From Endothia cerciana (lineage: Eukaryota > Ascomycota > Sordariomycetes > Diaporthales > Cryphonectriaceae), in NCBI GenBank assembly GCA_026119935.1, contig JALRMH010000001.1, positions 1,054,001 to 1,118,000 of the forward strand: a DNA stretch of 64,000 nucleotides, given 5' to 3'. The notes beneath the pieces are model-generated. The model was not told the DNA's origin and did no database searches. It saw nothing but the letters and a program-made list of their open reading frames with translations. Of the stretch, positions 12,053 through 22,680 are shown one piece after another (the stretch's first letter is position 1; each line of letters starts with the position of its first letter). Both the position numbers and the translations under genes were made by a program.

Positions 12053-13577
12053 TTAGAGAGGTCCTGCTTGGGGTTCATCCTCACTGATATTGGTCTCGAA
12101 GGTCTTGATGCCATTGACCTTCCTTGTCGTCTCCCTCGCCAGGTCGAAATCCACATACATATCCTCGATGTAAGTCGCAGCGTAGACCGGGACTGTGTTT
12201 CTCTTGAGCTGTTCCTCGTCGTAGAGCTCGTCCCACTGATCGAACCGGGCGAGCATCTCCGCGGCATTTTTCATCCTGTTGAGCTCGGGGTAGTCGTCAA
12301 ACATGAAGGGGAAGATCATCTCGCCGGTGAAGCACAGCGGCCTCGTGTCGCTCACGAAGGCAGGGTCGTCGAAGCCATGGTTGTCGGCAGATAGCCACCG
12401 GAAGTCTTCTAGTTCCTGTCCTACCTGCTGGGCTGCCCAGTTCGACGCGACCCCGTTCTTGTAGCAGTAAATCGCTTCGTGTAAGACAGCGTAGATAGGA
12501 CTCGTGTCGAAGGGCAGGCAAGTCTCAAATTGAGCCAGAGTCGGACGGGTGAGGAAGCCGTACTGGTCCAGATCCATCGCCATCCGCAGAAGCATGCCGT
12601 GCACGTTGTCGAGGCCGCCGTGGAAGCCGAACATGCTGCCGATGGTGAGCAGGCGCCTCGCCGTCAGCCTTCCGCCTCCTGGTAGCTGCACGCCGCCCTC
12701 TTTGGTGTGGAGGTAGGAGGCGATCCTGCGAACGCTTGGGATATCCTCGGGAAACTTTTTGTAGTAGGCCATGTTGCGTTCGTACACCTTCTTGAACGTT
12801 GCCTGGTAGACCTCCTTTGGCGCCCTCGAGATGGGGGCCAGACCACCGGTTATCCACACATCGCTTAGGCCCTCGGGGAATCTGGACAGGTAAGTCAGGC
12901 AGACAAAACCGCCAAAGCTCTGGCCGAAGATGGACCACTTCCTCTTTGCGGGGTCGACGACCCCGGCCGTGAGGTAGTTGCGAACAGCCTCGAGATCACA
13001 GACATTGCTGTCCTGGCGGAAGTGCTTGAGATACTCGAACTGCTCGTCGGCCTGCTGAGGAATAGTATCTGCCGTGACCGGTGTACTGAGCCCGACGCCT
13101 CTATAGTCCAGAAAGAGGATCTGGTAGCCCTTGTTGAGGACGAAGCGGGTGAGGGGCGAGTCCTGGGGTTCAGGATTGCCGAAGCCAGGGCCGCCCTGCA
13201 GGTAGACCACTGGGAAGAGGCATCAGACGGCCGAAGGATACCGTGGACGTGGGGGATCCACATTGATCATCCGAGATCGATAGACTTACTCCATGGTCTC
13301 TGTGTCGCAGGCTGCTCGGAGGGAGCGATGGACGCCTCGTACTTGGCGGCCGATCTTGCAAACAGCTGGATCTCGCCGTTCAGAGGGTTGCGGTAGTCCC
13401 TGGGGACGGAGAAGAGATACTCGGTCACCAGATATGGCCCTATAACATAACTAGTCAGTCGACAATGCAGGAGACAACACCGCACGGTATCCCCAGCAGA
13501 GGGATGGTCCACCCACCGGGCACGACATGTCTCGCGCTCTTGGTCAGCTTGGCGGCGGGGATTGCAAGTGCGGCCAT
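12053..13577 (-). CDS. proline iminopeptidase (S33 alpha/beta hydrolase)
   Basis: Predicted 455 aa from exons 13577-13517, 13439-13290 and 13209-12053 (read right to left). The joined protein has VYLQGGPGFG (oxyanion HGGPG-like motif), LDYRGVGLST, and nucleophile GQSFGG with Ser168, the signature of S33 prolyl aminopeptidases, which release N-terminal proline from peptides. The C-terminal third has the DNHGFDDPAF and DMYVDF segments expected to give Asp and His of the triad. No signal peptide is seen, so it is probably cytosolic. The start ATG at 13577 is the only one that splices in frame to the conserved LVTEYLFSVPRDY block. A long GT repeat lies just upstream. Substrate specificity within S33 is inferred. 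Confidence 0.85.
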
Positions 13578-13724
13578 CCTGAAGCTCTAGGGCGGAGAGA
13601 GAGAGATATGCGATACTGGTAACCGAGTACGAGGGTAGACAGGTGCGTAGGATGGGATCACAGCCGTTCTACCTCTCGCCTGCCTGTGAAACGCAGTCTG
13701 GAGGAGGGATGTTTGTGTTATGTG

Positions 13725-13728
<4 letters not shown>

Positions 13729-13773
<45 letters not shown>
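13729..13773. repeat. (GT)n microsatellite
   Basis: About 22 uninterrupted GT units, about 150 bases upstream of the iminopeptidase start. Confidence 0.95.
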
Positions 13774-13774
<1 letters not shown>

Positions 13775-14442
13775 ACTTGGGACTGCATCATGGCCATATA
13801 TGTATGCCCGGGCAGAGGTGAGGAGACGAGGAGACGAGGTCGAGGCCGGCGATGCATATCAGCGGGGCTGCCACCTGCTCAGAACTGGAAGCACGCCCCG
13901 GCATGCATGCACACACATAACGCGCCTCATGTTGCGCTGGCCCTGGAGACTTGGCCATGGGGGATCCTGGACCCTCTCGCCCTTTTGTTCGGAGGCTATG
14001 AGGCTCGATCCATAATCTTCTGGGCACGACCTCTCCAAAACGTTCCTCTTCAGCGTCCAGAGTACAAAGTAAACTATGGTAGGTTACGCCAAGAGAAAGA
14101 TGGTAATAAATAGTACAGGATACACAGGCCGACACGAGGAATCTGGCAGGGGTCTCCAGCGCTGAGGCACCTTGTGTAGTGGCTACTTATGGGGCACGTC
14201 AGGCGCATGGTCCAGGTATCCATTACCTTGATCAGCGGCAACAGTTTACACACACATAGTGCATAACAGGGCACTACAGGGTGCAGGTTAGGGGGGTCCC
14301 TGGGCCCATCCGGCATCGGCCTAACGTTGGAATTCGAGCCTCTAGGCGGGAAAGCCAAAGCAAAATTTCGCCTTCTCACTTCTCGCCTGGTTCACAACCC
14401 TCAACCAACAACACGACACCACCTACCTTTCACCGTTGAACC

Positions 14443-14479
14443 CTCTCCTCCTCCTCCTCCTCCTCCTCCTCCTCCTCCT
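14443..14479. repeat. (CTC)n microsatellite
   Basis: About 12 CTC units ending about 100 bases before the ATG at 14576, so probably in the mRNA leader. Confidence 0.95.
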
Positions 14480-14575
14480 ACTTCTCTCCCAACAGCGCCC
14501 CTGCTGCACAGACCTGGAGGTGAGGACCAATGTGCGCCACGTCGGTCTCTCCATGTCGAGCTGGCCGCCGCGGAT

Positions 14576-16320
14576 ATGGACTCGCTCCAGCTGGTCCAGA
14601 AGCTGGTTGAATCCTTCAACGCTGTAGCCAACGAGCTTCAGACCCTGACCGACCGGAAAACCATCCTGGAGCACAAACTGCGCTACGCCCACGAGCAGGT
14701 ATGTCACCACTGTTTTATTGTTTTGGGGAAATCAGGACGCCCGGCCCAGTCTCGTGATGAACAACCTTTAGCTCTAGATCTGCATAGAACTGCCTTCTGG
14801 CGGTTCCTGGAGACCAACCTTTTACCACTGTCTGACTATCCTTCTCGGCCCTGTCCTTGCCTGCATCTTCAGCCCGCCAGCTGACCCTGCCCCGCCCTCC
14901 GTCTTCCGAACCCTCCTGCGGGAAACTGACCACCTCCTCATCGTTCCAGTATCAGGCCTTGGCCGATAAGTACGCCCCCTGCGCTCCCGACGTCGCCGAG
15001 ACTATCGCGAAGTTGCAAATCCCACCCACCCCCACATCCGCCAGTTTCGTTCCGCTGCCCAGCCGTCTCGGCTCCGACAGCTCACAGGCCCAGCTCGCGC
15101 TCTTCATCCGCGAGGGCAGGAAGGTCGCCAGCCAGCTGCAGGTCCTGGCCGACGCGAGCAAGGGTGCCGCGCCCACCGGCGACGCCTCTACCAAGATGGC
15201 CTCCGAGCTGTCGACCGTCCTGGAGAGGGACTTCACCGTGGAGGGCAAGAAGGGCCGCCTGCAGTGTCCATTCACCGCAGCCGGGCCAGACGTCGCCGGC
15301 GGTGCCGGGGCCGGGCATCCCACCCCACACCCAGCTAGTGACCCTATCTGCGCTGCCATGCTAGAGGATGGCACGTCTGATCCCGCGGCGAACGCCTCGA
15401 CTGCCAAGTGCCCCATCAGATACATGGACAAGCACTCGCCCGAGGAGATCGCCCGCTATGTCGAGACCCACAAGCACGAGCTGCCCAGGAGCCACGAGGT
15501 CTGCCTGCGGAGGAACCAGAGGAACGAAGACCAGATCAGGAAGCTCGACGCCAAGTATGGCAACCTCGTGTCCATGATCGAGGACCTTTCCCATCTGCAT
15601 GCCCCCATGCTACCGGGGCAGGGCCAAGAGGCTGAGGCCGATCGGGCTTCGGATCGTCGTGTCAGTGACTGGGCCCAGAATGTGAGGCCGAGTGTGACGG
15701 ACGGTTTGGCGGGCGGCACGACCGAGGCCGAACTCCCTGCCGAGGAGCAGGATCAGGATCCCGACCGCACCGGTTACTTCGACCGAGCCCTGAAGGAGGT
15801 TAGGGTTGGCGAGAGCCCAAGCAGACCATGGGGTATCTCCGTCCCGATCCCACCACCGGACGAACGGGTAGGACGATCTGCCTCCCCACCCGCGCCTGTC
15901 CGTATGCCCTCTCCGGCGCCTGCCGAGACGCCCAAGGCGCCGACAGCACGGCCATCCAAGTGCCCTTTCGACCACACCAAGATACGGCTGGATGGTCCGG
16001 GCCTGTCAGAGTTTCCCAAGATGGATGAACACCACGACCCACCACGGCCTGCCCCCGAAAAGCAGGCCACAGGCCAGCACTTCCCTGCACCTTTGAAGTT
16101 CCCTACGCCTCTGGAGCATGCGCAGCCCGGACCTCCTGACAGCCCTCCTCCATCGCATCAACCGACCTTCGTCAACACGACCGGCGCCGCTGCCTCGAAA
16201 GGCGGGGCTGCTGGCGTGACAGTCCCCCAGATGGTCTTCAACGGACCTGTGTTCATCGGTTACAACGTGGAGCAAGCGACTGAGCTCATGCAGCATTTCC
16301 AAGGACAACAGCACCGGTGA
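14576..16320 (+). CDS. conserved fungal protein with CP-x motifs, function unknown
   Basis: Predicted 497 aa from exons 14576-14698 and 14950-16320; the intron is long for this window (251 nt, GTATGT...CAG). The first ~60 residues are a helix likely to form a coiled coil (MDSLQLVQKLVESFNAVANE...). Later come three short Cys-Pro elements: CPFTAAGP, KCPIRYMDKHSPEEIARYVE and KCPFDHTK. The first two frame a conserved helical block ending in CLRRNQRNEDQIRKLDAKYG. CP motifs preceding a hydrophobic residue resemble haem-regulatory motifs, but I would not claim haem binding. The C-terminal third is Pro-rich and disordered. The last residues (MVFNGPVFIGYNVEQATELM) look conserved. I know similar proteins in other ascomycetes but no function. 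Confidence 0.7.
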
Positions 16321-16669
16321 TGATTTTGTCCCCCCCCCCCCCCTATCCTCTTTTTTTGTACGATTCATGTGTATTATGAGCGAGCGAGGGCGTTGGCCCC
16401 TTCGGCACAGGATTGACTTGGGCGTTGGGTGATTTGATATGGACAGGGCACGTACATGACGTCCGAGGTAGAATGACAGCCCGCAATGATAATCTTGCAC
16501 AATGAAGAGACGCGTCCGTACGCGACTTTCCTAACACTGAGCTGTTACGTGCTTCGTCATGCCCGACTCGTCTTCACACCGGCTGGGCTCTGTCTCTGGT
16601 CACCGAACCATATGCATTTCTATCCATTTCTATATAGAGGCGCCTGTCATGGGCGCTTTGAACAGCAAC

Positions 16670-18010
16670 CTACCTCTGCTCCCCAGCAGCATGTCTCCTG
16701 CCGTTCCCGCCCACAGCCTCTTCCTCGTCCCTATAATCCCCGTCCTCATCTCCCCAGCCCCCATCCTCGGCCGTGTCCCACAGCGAGATGTCATCATCAT
16801 CCACCATCAGGGCAGCCGCGTCGTCCGGGCTCATCAGCCCAGCACCGTCCACCCCCGCGGCCCCCTCATCCGTATAATCCCCGCCGCCCCCCCTCCCCCT
16901 GCCCTCCAGGGGCCGGCCGGCCTCCGCCTCCTCCCGGGCCAGCTCCTCGGCCCGCGCCATCGTGCGCCGGTAGATGAAGAACCCGACCCCCATGCCGACC
17001 CCGGCGCCGACGGCCATGGACACGTAGTTCACCAGGCGGTCCCCGAAGGTCATCTCGTCGCCCCTCTCGGCCAGCAGGGCGAGCCGGGACCCGATGAAGA
17101 CGTGGACCAGCAGCTTCGGGGAGGCGAGGGCGGTGGCGAGGGCGAAGCTGGCGGTGCGGATGCTGGGGACGGTCGCTAGGAAGCCGTTGGACAGGCTGTA
17201 GGGCAGCGGGCAGAAGCGGACGAGGGCCAGGACGCCGAGCCCGTCGTGGCGCAGCACCTGGCCCAGGGCGACGAAGCGGCGGTCGCGGCCCACGAGCCGG
17301 TCCACGTAGCCCGCGAGGACGGTCCGGCTGGCCACGAAGGCGGCGGCGGACCCGGCGACGGTGGCGGAGGCGACGACGGGCCAGCCGAGAGGGAAGCCGT
17401 AGACGAAGCCCGCGACGGTGCAGGCGGTGCTGTAGCCGACGAGGGGCGGGAAGGCGACGAGGAAGGTGAGGGCCCAGACGACGAGCCAGCCGCCCGGCAC
17501 GGCGCGCCACGAGGCGGCGAGGGGCCCCAGGAGGGTGAAGAGCCTGTGGGAGAAGACGAGGCCGGTGATGGTCACGGCAAGGAGGAGGACGCCGCCGGCG
17601 AGGGCGAGGAACCTCTGGGTCGGGGAGAGGGAGGCGTAGAAGGCCGCGGACTGGGCGTAGAGGCCGCGGGCGGCCCTGAGGGAGGCGGTGCCGAGGGCGG
17701 CGAGCTGGGAGCGGACGTCGGCCGGCGCGGGGGCGGACGCGGAGCGGCGGCGGGCGTGCAGGCTGTAGGGTGTCGAGAGGCGCCGGGAGGGGCCGCCGCC
17801 GGCGGAGGAGGTGGAGGTGGAGGTGGAGGAGCGGGCCCAGGGCGCCGCCGCCGCCGTTGTCGGGGGTGCGTCGTGCTCGTCGTTGATGTCGTCGCGGAAC
17901 GGGGACTGCGAGCCGCGCGAGGGCGGCGGGGACGCGGCGGGGGTCTTGTTGGTCGGCGGGGGGGAGGAGGCGGGCAGGCCAGCTACCGCGGGTTGGTAGT
18001 CGGCTGGCAT
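16670..18010 (-). CDS. TVP38: TVP38/TMEM64 family Golgi membrane protein
   Basis: Single exon, 446 aa. A disordered Ser/Pro-rich N-terminus (1-120) is followed by several hydrophobic segments (ALAGGVLLLAVTITGLVF, WLVVWALTFLVAFPPLVGYS). Between them sits the diagnostic SNARE-associated/VTT core: GFVYGFPLGWPVVASATVAGS, then VLRHDGLGVLALVRFCPLPY and FLATVPSIRTASFALATALASPKLLVHVFIGS. These are the hallmarks of Tvp38, a Golgi/ER membrane protein related to TMEM41B and VMP1 scramblases. The C-terminus is acidic and cytosolic-looking. The coding sequence is very GC-rich, so its reverse strand also stays open, which is a shadow. The assignment is firm; the scramblase activity is known only for relatives. 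Confidence 0.9.
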   Translation of the reverse strand: MPADYQPAVAGLPASSPPPTNKTPAASPPPSRGSQSPFRDDINDEHDAPPTTAAAAPWARSSTSTSTSSAGGGPSRRLSTPYSLHARRRSASAPAPADVRSQLAALGTASLRAARGLYAQSAAFYASLSPTQRFLALAGGVLLLAVTITGLVFSHRLFTLLGPLAASWRAVPGGWLVVWALTFLVAFPPLVGYSTACTVAGFVYGFPLGWPVVASATVAGSAAAFVASRTVLAGYVDRLVGRDRRFVALGQVLRHDGLGVLALVRFCPLPYSLSNGFLATVPSIRTASFALATALASPKLLVHVFIGSRLALLAERGDEMTFGDRLVNYVSMAVGAGVGMGVGFFIYRRTMARAEELAREEAEAGRPLEGRGRGGGGDYTDEGAAGVDGAGLMSPDDAAALMVDDDDISLWDTAEDGGWGDEDGDYRDEEEAVGGNGRRHAAGEQR

Positions 18011-19046
18011 CGTGGTTCGTGGTGCCTCCGCTCAGGGGAGGGACGTGAGGGCGAGGGAGGGGAGGGGGAGGGGGCCTCTGCCGTCGATATTAGCTTGTCC
18101 CTTGCACGGGGGGGACCTGAGGGGAGAGGGCCTGCGCCATGGCCGGAGCTCTGCTCACCTTGGACACCTGAGGGTTCCGGGGACGGCACGGCTTGGGGAA
18201 GCGCAGCAGGAAGGTCGGCGTCAGAGAAAGGAAAAGATGCTACCTCTGTGTCGCCATCAGGATCAGGGCCAGGGAGAAGCAGGATTAAGGTGTCTGCGTG
18301 GGCCCCGGATTGGATTTCTAGGGTGTCGAGCTGCTGAAGGAGTGACGTTGGACCGCCCAGGACGTGGCTGAGGAGAGAGTAGAGTAGTTGTGTGTGCACA
18401 CCAATGCTCACTCGGTGGTCGTGGTCGGGGGGGGGGGGGCGCAGCCCGCGTACACTAAGCATCCGCCTACAAGGATCTCACACCGGGTGGCCATGTCGCC
18501 AGAGAGCAGAGCAGAGCAGAGTAGAAGGCCCCCAAGGCCCGGGGCCAATGGCGGAGAGGCGATCGTCCACATGTGAGAGAAGGGCCAGTTGTTTCACGGG
18601 GTTGTTTTGAGGTGTCGCAGGCCGTTCCCGAGGCCGTGTGTCCCGTAACCCGAAACTTATCACACGTCGGCCTGCAGCCAAGTCGCATATGCATGGTCAG
18701 TTTGGCAGAATGACCCCCAGGCTTGCCCTTTAACCTATTACACAGCAGGGCGCTGGTGCCATTTACGACGGCCATTGGTATGTATAGTAGGCAGTCCCGC
18801 GTGTGGAGACGCCCAGTCGGACCCAACTCCTTGGGTCTGCTGCTATCGGCGGGTAGATCCCCCTCCCTGGCCCCCCCTCCCCCCCCCGCGATCGACAGGT
18901 CTCTGCCATGGGCGTCGAGCCGTGCGGTCTTGATGCCAAGACATCCGTATCCTGGCGTCGCGCTATATCTCGGAGGGACGGACCACCGACGGTGTTGCGA
19001 TTGGGGTTTTATTCTTGCTTTCTTGTCTTGTCTTGTGCTGTCTAGG
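18011..19046. other. intergenic between TVP38 start and SMR-protein stop
   Basis: Promoter of TVP38 plus the 3' region of the neighbouring minus-strand gene. Holds a G13 run at 18427-18439. The open frames seen are short and unsupported. Confidence 0.5.
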
Positions 19047-21323
19047 TCATCGGCCCCCCCTAGGCCCCTTGGGGGGCTCTTTACCGATTGTCGTATCCCG
19101 CACCAGAAGCTTCACCTTGCCCTCTCCTATCTCGACCCCCTGGGACAGGAGGTCGACCGCCTCCTCCTTCGGCTCCTCCTTCCTCGCCTTCAGAAGGGAC
19201 CTGTCGTAGCTCCGCGCGTCGATGCCCAGGATCCCGCCCATGCTGTTGCGGTCGCCTGGCACCGAGAACTCTCGGAAGGCGTACCGCCACTCGTTCAGGA
19301 AGTTGCGCACGGCCTTGCCGACCTTGTCTTTGCCGTTCTTGCTGTGGTGGCCCGTGCCTGTGATGGCGTAGACCGGCCTGCTGTCCTGCTCATTCTCCAG
19401 CAGGACACGCTCCAGATACTCCACCGCCTCCTCTGTGTGCAGCCCGTGCAGGTCGACGTAGATCTCGTTGCTGGAAGGACTGCTGCTCCTATTCCGCTCC
19501 TCGTACAGCTTGTCTGCGGCCTCGCGGTGGTACCTCCGCATCAGGTCGTTCTCGCTCTGGCCCCGAAGGCTGAAGACCTTCGCCTGCCGGGCATCCTGAC
19601 GGTTCCATGCCTGCGCAGCGCTGTATGGTCCTTTAGTCCACGACTCCACGGGGGCCGGGAGAGGAGGTCACTTACTTCTGCAGGAACTTGTTCCTGAGTG
19701 CGCCGTGCCTGTGCGCCTCGCCGCGGGCCTTCATGTACGCCTTATTGGTACCCTCGCCCGTCTCCAGCCAGGGGATGTGCTTCGGGCTGGGAATGGTCTG
19801 CGCTGCCGCGCTGTTCTCTCCGTTCCTCCCGCCCTGCGAGCTCCCGTTGCGACTCATCTTCTTGGAGTCGGGTCGCGACGCTGGCCCGGGAGACGGGGCC
19901 ATCTTGACAATGTCGGCCAGGGAGCTCGGGGCGTAGTTCTCCTTGGCTCCATGCCCATGGCCACCCCGCTTGCCGTGGTGCTTCTTGCCCTGCTTTGCCG
20001 AGGCGGAACCTAGGGTTGGGAAGGCCTCGTTGTCGTCAAGAGAGAGGGCTGCCTGAGCGGCCTCCTTATTCTGTTGATGTCGGCTACCTGGGCGAGACCG
20101 CGACCGCTGCTCACCAGGGGTGTTCCTGAAGCCGGGCGGAGGCGTGATGCCAACAGAAGGGGTAAATGTAGGAATGGCATCCAGGTTCAGGGATCCCAGC
20201 GACGGGAAGCTGGAGTAGTCCTGGATCTGGATGTTCGCCGGTGACTTTTGCGTGGGAGGGGTGCCCGTGCCCTCGACATTCAGCTTGTTCATGAGGTGAG
20301 CCGGGTCATGCGAGAAGATGCAAGTCTCTCCGGCCAGGCAGTTCCCAGCGAGCCAGTACCTTCACAGGTGGTCAGGACAATCAGCCGAACCCGAACGGGG
20401 ATGCGTAGAACTCACCTGCAGATATGACCGGTCAAGTCGTGGCTGAACCGACAGTCTGCACGCATGCAGCTGCCCGAGGACAGGAAGAACTTGCAGATCA
20501 CCCCCGACTTTTGGTCCGCCGGAGTGGTCGGGCGAGCGTCTGGGGTCATGGACTTGCCGACCAAGTAGCCATTGGTGTCCGCCGAAGTAGCCGGGGGCGT
20601 GTCCTGCGAGTCCATCATCGACATGAGTACTGCGCCGAGGTCGTAGCCATGCTCGACGAGCGCCTGGCTGATCTCGTCGTCCGTTCTCGACTCTCCAAGG
20701 ATCGACCGCAGAACATCATGCGGCCTCATCGGGGCCTGCTGCGAGGAGAACTCGGGCGCAGCGGCGTTAAGACCGCTGGCCGTGCCGAAGGAAGAGGCGA
20801 CACTAACCGCGTCGTCGGCCACGAGCCAGTCCACGTTGTCAGACGTGTAGTCCTCGAATATCTCCCGCGAGGGCTCCGTGTCGTTGGCAAACTCGTAGGC
20901 ATTCAAATTGGGGCTGTGCGGTATCGCTGGCGACGAGAAGGCAAGTCGCGGCGAGGGGCGGGGGGAGGAGAAAGGGGACGCGGCGGATGAGAGGGTGCGG
21001 CTGAAAGGAGGGGCGAAGCCCGGTGGTGCGAGAGGGCTCACGCCGAGACGCGGTGAGCCGGAGAGGGGCGTCGCTGCGCTCCTGAACGAGGCCGGCGATG
21101 GTCGCCTGAGGATAGTCTGCCGGATCACGGGAGGAGAAGCGCTGTTACCGCCTCCCTCCTTGAACCGCCAGAGCACGTCGAGCACGGCGTTCTCCAGTGA
21201 CTGGCCGGTCAACGTCGTCTCCTTCTTCAGGAGCTCCTCCAGCTTGTCCGTCTTGTCCTCATCCTCTATGGCCGAGTCCTGAAGGACTGGCAGGCAGATC
21301 TCGTACGTCTCGTCGGAAACCAT
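19047..21323 (-). CDS. CCCH zinc-finger and SMR-domain protein
   Basis: Predicted 721 aa from exons 21323-20416, 20359-19676 and 19620-19047. An N-terminal helical region with PQTEY-like repeats and a CUE-like stretch (QAPMRPHDVLRSILGE...) precedes two adjacent CCCH fingers (CKFFLSSGSCMRADC-FSH and CRYWLAGNCLAGETC-FSH, about 283-320). A Ser/Pro-rich linker comes next, then a DUF1771-like helix (AWNRQDARQAKVFSLRGQSE) and a C-terminal SMR domain with VDLHGLHTEEAVEYLE and ITGTGHHS. The first intron falls inside the second finger, which only appears after splicing. SMR domains with DLHG and TGxGxHS are RNA endonucleases, and CCCH fingers bind RNA. A role in mRNA quality control (as for Cue2/NONU-1-type proteins) is an inference. 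A G/C-rich leader precedes the start. Confidence 0.85.
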
Positions 21324-22680
21324 CAGGGCCGCTGGTCTCGGAGCGAATGTGCGCGCGCGAGCGGTGTGGACGAGGGTGGGTGGGTGCAGGGAAGAGATGG
21401 TATTCGGGATTACGGCTATGGAGCTGTTATAATGGCTCGGCTGCGACCTCCGGAGGTCTGGAGGGGCATAAGGCGCAGGGCTGAGTTGGTCAGGTCAGCC
21501 TTGGGAAGATCGGGGCGGGCGGGCGGAGGTGATGGGCCGCACCAGCTCGAAAAGGGCAGGGCGCAGGGAGAGACCCCTCGTTCCGGTGCGCGAGGGGACC
21601 AGAGGGCCGGATCAAAGATGCTGTCGGTATCGTTTTATTCGGTCGGGGGCGGAGTACGATCTGTGGGATGGGGGCTCAGGCCGTAGGTCGATGGTGAAGC
21701 CTAAGGGCATCGTGCTACTTCACAGGGTCGAGGGGCATTACGTAGTCGGGTACTCGAGCCAGGTGTGACAGGGTATGCTGCGCCTGCTGATGGATGTGAG
21801 ACTGCTTTCCAGAGTGAAGAAGCCCCTGGAATAAAGAGAGAGAGAGAGAAAAAGGCCCCCAGCGAGGTGGACAGGTAGAGAGACAGCCTGCTCGGACAGG
21901 TAGGTGGTGACACGGCAGATGAGGCGACTCTTGCTGCTGACGGGCCCAGGACGGGCTGCAGGAGACAGACGACAAGCTCTCCTGAGTCAGCCGATACGTC
22001 GCCGGTGCAGGACACACGAATATTATCAGGGTTAAGTGATGGGGGGGGGGGGGTGCTCCTCGGCCAGGCTGGAGGCCGCCGGTGTGTCTATAGATGCGAG
22101 GTATATGAAGCACTGTGATTTGATGATGGATACGCGTCCAGTGTGTGTTCAGCTGTCTGGGTTCTTGAGACGACGACAGCAACTGTTGGCCGACGCGGGT
22201 GTTTGCAGATGATACCTTGGGAAGTCTGTCATGGGGCCAGAGGGGCCACCTAGGCGTGCTAGGCGGTACCTAAAGGGGCTAACAGGGGTATCGTAGCATG
22301 GCCTATCCCCCAAACAACCACGCCGGCACAATGCCAGGAATTAGCCGCCCAGGTCAGTTCAATACCAGACATCACAACTAGGTATGGTCAGACCGAGAAA
22401 CTGGCCTGAGCCACAGGGTTATCCCCATCGGCGGGACAGTCACAATCAATCACTCGTTGGTGGGACAGCCTCATGCTGGATGAAACCTCGGTCGCTCGTG
22501 CGCTCTCGCTGCCGTCGGGGCTGCTTGAGGTAGCCTTAAGAGGCGCATGCAAACGGTCTTCCTATCCGGGATGAGCAGCAGAATGCTCTTCCAGCCACTG
22601 AATCGCCTCTTCTGGTAGATCTATTACCTATGCACAACAGCGACCCTGCAGTCCACGCCACCATGTGAAGACGAGGTACC
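21324..22680. other. intergenic with GA-repeat and G13 run
   Basis: Promoter of the CCCH/SMR gene and 3' region of the JmjC gene. A short (GA)n tract lies near 21833-21848 and a G13 run at 22041-22053. No coding gene is supported. Confidence 0.5.

Larger units (their letters stand above)
13578..14575. other. divergent promoter region with two microsatellites
   Basis: This ~1 kb separates the iminopeptidase (-) from the next gene (+). It contains a (GT)n repeat at 13729-13773 and a (CTC)n repeat at 14443-14479, the latter in the probable 5' leader. No gene is supported. Confidence 0.55.

Noticed and set aside
17246..18337. 363-codon plus-strand frame antisense to TVP38
   Set aside because: It is Gly/Glu/Arg low-complexity produced by the GC-rich reverse strand of a clearly conserved membrane protein.
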